Below, piece by piece: positions 61,956-64,000 of a DNA stretch of 64,000 nucleotides. Origin of the DNA: Phytomonospora endophytica (lineage in GTDB: Bacteria; Actinomycetota; Actinomycetes; Mycobacteriales; Micromonosporaceae); the NCBI RefSeq assembly GCF_014202425.1, contig NZ_JACHGT010000010.1:186001-250000 (forward strand). The letters are read 5' to 3'. The translations under genes were made by a program, and so were the position numbers. The first letter of the stretch is position 1. Every line of letters begins with the position of its first letter. The notes beneath the pieces are model-generated. The model was given only the letters and a program-made list of their open reading frames with translations, was not told the DNA's origin and made no database searches.

Positions 61956-63092
61956 ATGGCCAACCGGCGGTTTCGCGCCCTCCTCCCCAAACGCGGGACC
62001 GGGTCCTCGGCCGAGCATGAACGCGCCCCTGAGCACACCATGGATCCGCGCGGCCACCAGCCGGTCTCGGTGGAGGAGAGCGTCGTCCAGGCCGCCGTGT
62101 ACCGCGACGGCCGCCGCACCGACACCCCCGCCACCCTCGCCGAGGCCCTGCGCAGCCTCCCCGAGGACGACTCGATGGCCTGGATCGGGCTCTACCGGCC
62201 CGACGAGGCCCAGATCCTGGCCGCCGCCGAACAGTTCGGGCTACACGAACTGGCCGTCGAGGACGCGATCGTCGCCCACCAGCGCCCGAAGCTGGAACGC
62301 TACGGCGACACCCTCTTCATGGTCCTGCGCGCCGCCCGCTACATCGACGAGACCGAAGAGGTCGACTTCGGCGAACTGCACGTGTTCGTCGGCCGCAACT
62401 TCGTGCTCACCGTGCGGCACAGCGAGTCCCCGGACCTGGCCGTGGTCCGCAAACGCATGGAGGACGAGCCGGAGCTTCTGCGCCTGGGCACCGAGGCGGT
62501 CCTGTACGGGATCCTCGACGCCGTCGTCGACGGCTACGCCCCGGTCGTCGCCGGGCTCCAGAACGACATCGACGAGATCGAGACCGAGGTCTTCCAGGGC
62601 GACCCGGCGGTGTCCCGGCGCATCTACGAACTGTCCCGCGAGGTCATCGAGTTCCAGCGCGCGACCCGCCCGCTCATCTCCATCCTCAACGGGCTCGCGG
62701 CCGGTTTCGCCCGCGACGGCGTCGACGGTGAGCTCCAGCGGCACCTGCGCGACGTCGCCGACCACGCCACGACCGTCGTGGAGCGCGTCAACTCCTTCCG
62801 GCAGGTCCTCGCCGACATCCTCTCGCTCAACGCGACCCTCGTCGCCCAGCAGCAGAACACCGAGATGAAGGCGCTGACCGAGGCCAGCTACGCCCAGAAC
62901 GAGGAGATCAAGAAGGTCTCGGCCTGGGCGGCGATCCTCTTCGCGCCGACGCTGATCGGGACCGTCTACGGCATGAACTTCGACTTCATGCCCGAGACGC
63001 ACTGGCTTCTCGGCTACCCCTTCGCGCTGGTGCTCATGGTCGCCACCTGCGTCAGCCTGTACCTGGTGTTCAAGCGGCGCGGCTGGCTTTAG
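61956..63092 (+). CDS. corA: CorA-family magnesium/cobalt transporter
   Basis: A 378-residue divalent-cation channel. The N-terminal cytoplasmic domain has AWIGLYRPDEAQILAAAEQF and HQRPKLERYGDTLFMVLRAA, the long stalk helix is in the middle (VVAGLQNDIDEIETEVFQGD), and two membrane helices at the end carry the pore signature YGMNF (GMN at 339-341) followed by the MPE loop (FMPETHWLLG). AGGAAACGG lies just before the ATG. No Mg-sensing M-box is recognisable in the short leader. Its 3' end overlaps the convergent LacI gene by 23 bp. Confidence 0.92.
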   Translation: MANRRFRALLPKRGTGSSAEHERAPEHTMDPRGHQPVSVEESVVQAAVYRDGRRTDTPATLAEALRSLPEDDSMAWIGLYRPDEAQILAAAEQFGLHELAVEDAIVAHQRPKLERYGDTLFMVLRAARYIDETEEVDFGELHVFVGRNFVLTVRHSESPDLAVVRKRMEDEPELLRLGTEAVLYGILDAVVDGYAPVVAGLQNDIDEIETEVFQGDPAVSRRIYELSREVIEFQRATRPLISILNGLAAGFARDGVDGELQRHLRDVADHATTVVERVNSFRQVLADILSLNATLVAQQQNTEMKALTEASYAQNEEIKKVSAWAAILFAPTLIGTVYGMNFDFMPETHWLLGYPFALVLMVATCVSLYLVFKRRGWL

Positions 63093-64000
63093 GCGGTGCG
63101 CTGCTCTCGCGTACGACCAGCTCGGTCGCCAGCTCCATGCGCGGGCTCTCCAGGCGCTCACCGGCCGCGAGCCGCAGGATCGTGCGGGCGGCGAGCACGC
63201 CCATCTCGCTGAGGGGCTGGCGGACGGTGGTCAGCGGCGGTGAGGCCCAGCGCGTCTCCGGGAGGTCGTCGAAGCCGACGACGCTGACGTCGTCGGGGAT
63301 GCGCAGACCCGCCTGACGGACCGCCTCAAAGGCGCCGAAGGCCATCTGGTCGCTGGACACGAAGATCGCCGTGGGCGGGTCGGGGAGGGCCAGCAGCCGG
63401 CGCGCGCCGTCGAAGCCGGACTGGTGGTAGAAGTCGCCGTCATGGATCAGCTCGGGGTCGACGGCGATGCCCGCGGCCTCCAGGCCGGCGCGGTAGCCGT
63501 CGAGGCGCGCGCGGGCGCAGAGCATGGCCCGCGGGCCGGTGATGACGGCGACGCGCCGGTGCCCGAGCGACAGCAGGTGCTCGGTGGCCGACAGTCCGCC
63601 GGCCCAGTTGGTGGCGCCGATCGTGGGGGTGTCGGCGCTCGACCCCCCGACCGGGTCGACGACCACCGTCGGCACTTCGAGGCGCCGCAGCTCTTCGCGC
63701 TGCGGACCGTCCAGTTTGGACGTCACCAGGATCACGCCGTCGGAGGCCCGGGCGCGCAGGTTCTGCAGCCAGCGGCGGGCCGAGGTCGTCTCGCGGTGGA
63801 TCGCCGACACGACCGTCCCGACGCCGGCGGCGTGGGCGGCGTCCTCGACGCCGCGGATGATCTCCACCGCCCACGGTGAGTCGAGATCGTTGAACACCAG
63901 GTCGATCAGGCGCGCGCGGTCCCTGGGCCGGGAGTTGCGGCGCCGGTAGCCGCGCAGAGCGAGGATGTCCTCCACACGGCGCCTGGTGTCGGCCGCGACA
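63070..64000 (-). CDS. LacI-family transcriptional regulator (5' end beyond the window)
   Basis: At least 310 residues of a LacI/GalR repressor. The visible N-terminus ([20 protein letters not shown]) is the last helix of the DNA-binding headpiece, so about 30-40 residues are missing. The periplasmic-binding-like core follows: [80 protein letters not shown] and [20 protein letters not shown]. It should repress a sugar-use operon to the right of the window until an inducer sugar binds. Confidence 0.9.
   Translation of the reverse strand, partial: VAADTRRRVEDILALRGYRRRNSRPRDRARLIDLVFNDLDSPWAVEIIRGVEDAAHAAGVGTVVSAIHRETTSARRWLQNLRARASDGVILVTSKLDGPQREELRRLEVPTVVVDPVGGSSADTPTIGATNWAGGLSATEHLLSLGHRRVAVITGPRAMLCARARLDGYRAGLEAAGIAVDPELIHDGDFYHQSGFDGARRLLALPDPPTAIFVSSDQMAFGAFEAVRQAGLRIPDDVSVVGFDDLPETRWASPPLTTVRQPLSEMGVLAARTILRLAAGERLESPRMELATELVVRESSAPPKASRAA

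Overview
The window is chromosomal DNA from a high-GC filamentous actinomycete. The GC bias at third codon positions is strong, GTG and TTG starts are common, and the genes include Spo0M, an AfsR-type regulator, a large ATP-binding LuxR regulator, a PASTA kinase and many secreted hydrolases. I favour Micromonosporales, Glycomycetales or a relative, but the sequence alone does not settle the genus. I see no rRNA, tRNA, CRISPR array, integrase, transposase or phage gene. About 62 genes fill nearly all of the 64 kb.

Region by region. 1-7.5 kb: the end of a 3-hydroxybutyrate dehydrogenase-like SDR gene, a GAF/PucR regulator, and a complete branched-chain amino-acid-type ABC importer operon (livG-livF-binding protein-livH-livM) behind a good promoter with a leader of about 275 nt. 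7.5-19.2 kb: a metallo-hydrolase, an MHS-family transporter coupled to a methyltransferase, a secreted RTX-like repeat protein, Spo0M, a P-loop protein, a PASTA kinase, a pair of Fluc/CrcB fluoride channels, and a secreted protein made of three tandem domains. 19.4-28.3 kb is the most unusual part. It holds a tiny five-repeat Gly/Pro peptide gene, a LAL regulator, a Ser/Asp-rich exported repeat protein, an AfsR/SARP regulator and a truncated response-regulator remnant. A 77-bp near-identical direct repeat bounds about 5.1 kb of it.

28.3-46.9 kb: a subtilisin with two nearly identical P domains, a TetR/MFS pair around a perfect 25-bp palindrome, an aminotransferase, a two-component system facing an FtsX/ABC pair, a TetR/serine-hydrolase operon, a large helical-repeat protein, and a MarR gene followed by two palindromes and a small membrane-protein operon. 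46.9-49.6 kb: a probably leaderless argG under an ArgR-like box, and a threonine aldolase-like PLP enzyme. 49.7-51.2 kb: a three-gene polymorphic toxin cassette (helical partner, SCP1.201/DddA-like deaminase, Imm1-like immunity protein). The deaminase has Asp where the family usually has the catalytic His. 51.2-64 kb: a D-Ala-D-Ala carboxypeptidase, a GH19 chitinase, a CBS-domain gene that begins inside the chitinase terminator, an SLC13/ArsB-type transporter behind a structured leader, a thermolysin-like protease, a binding-protein/VWA lipoprotein, an esterase, CorA, and a LacI regulator cut by the window end.

The main themes are nutrient scavenging by secreted enzymes (subtilisin, M4 protease, GH19 chitinase, esterase) with matching importers, layered regulation (LAL, AfsR, PucR, TetR, MarR, LacI, two-component, Ser/Thr kinase) and envelope functions. 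The observations I would look at first are the repeat peptide next to the LAL gene, the deaminase cassette with its altered active site, the 77-bp repeat with the broken response regulator, and the structured leader at 54.9 kb.
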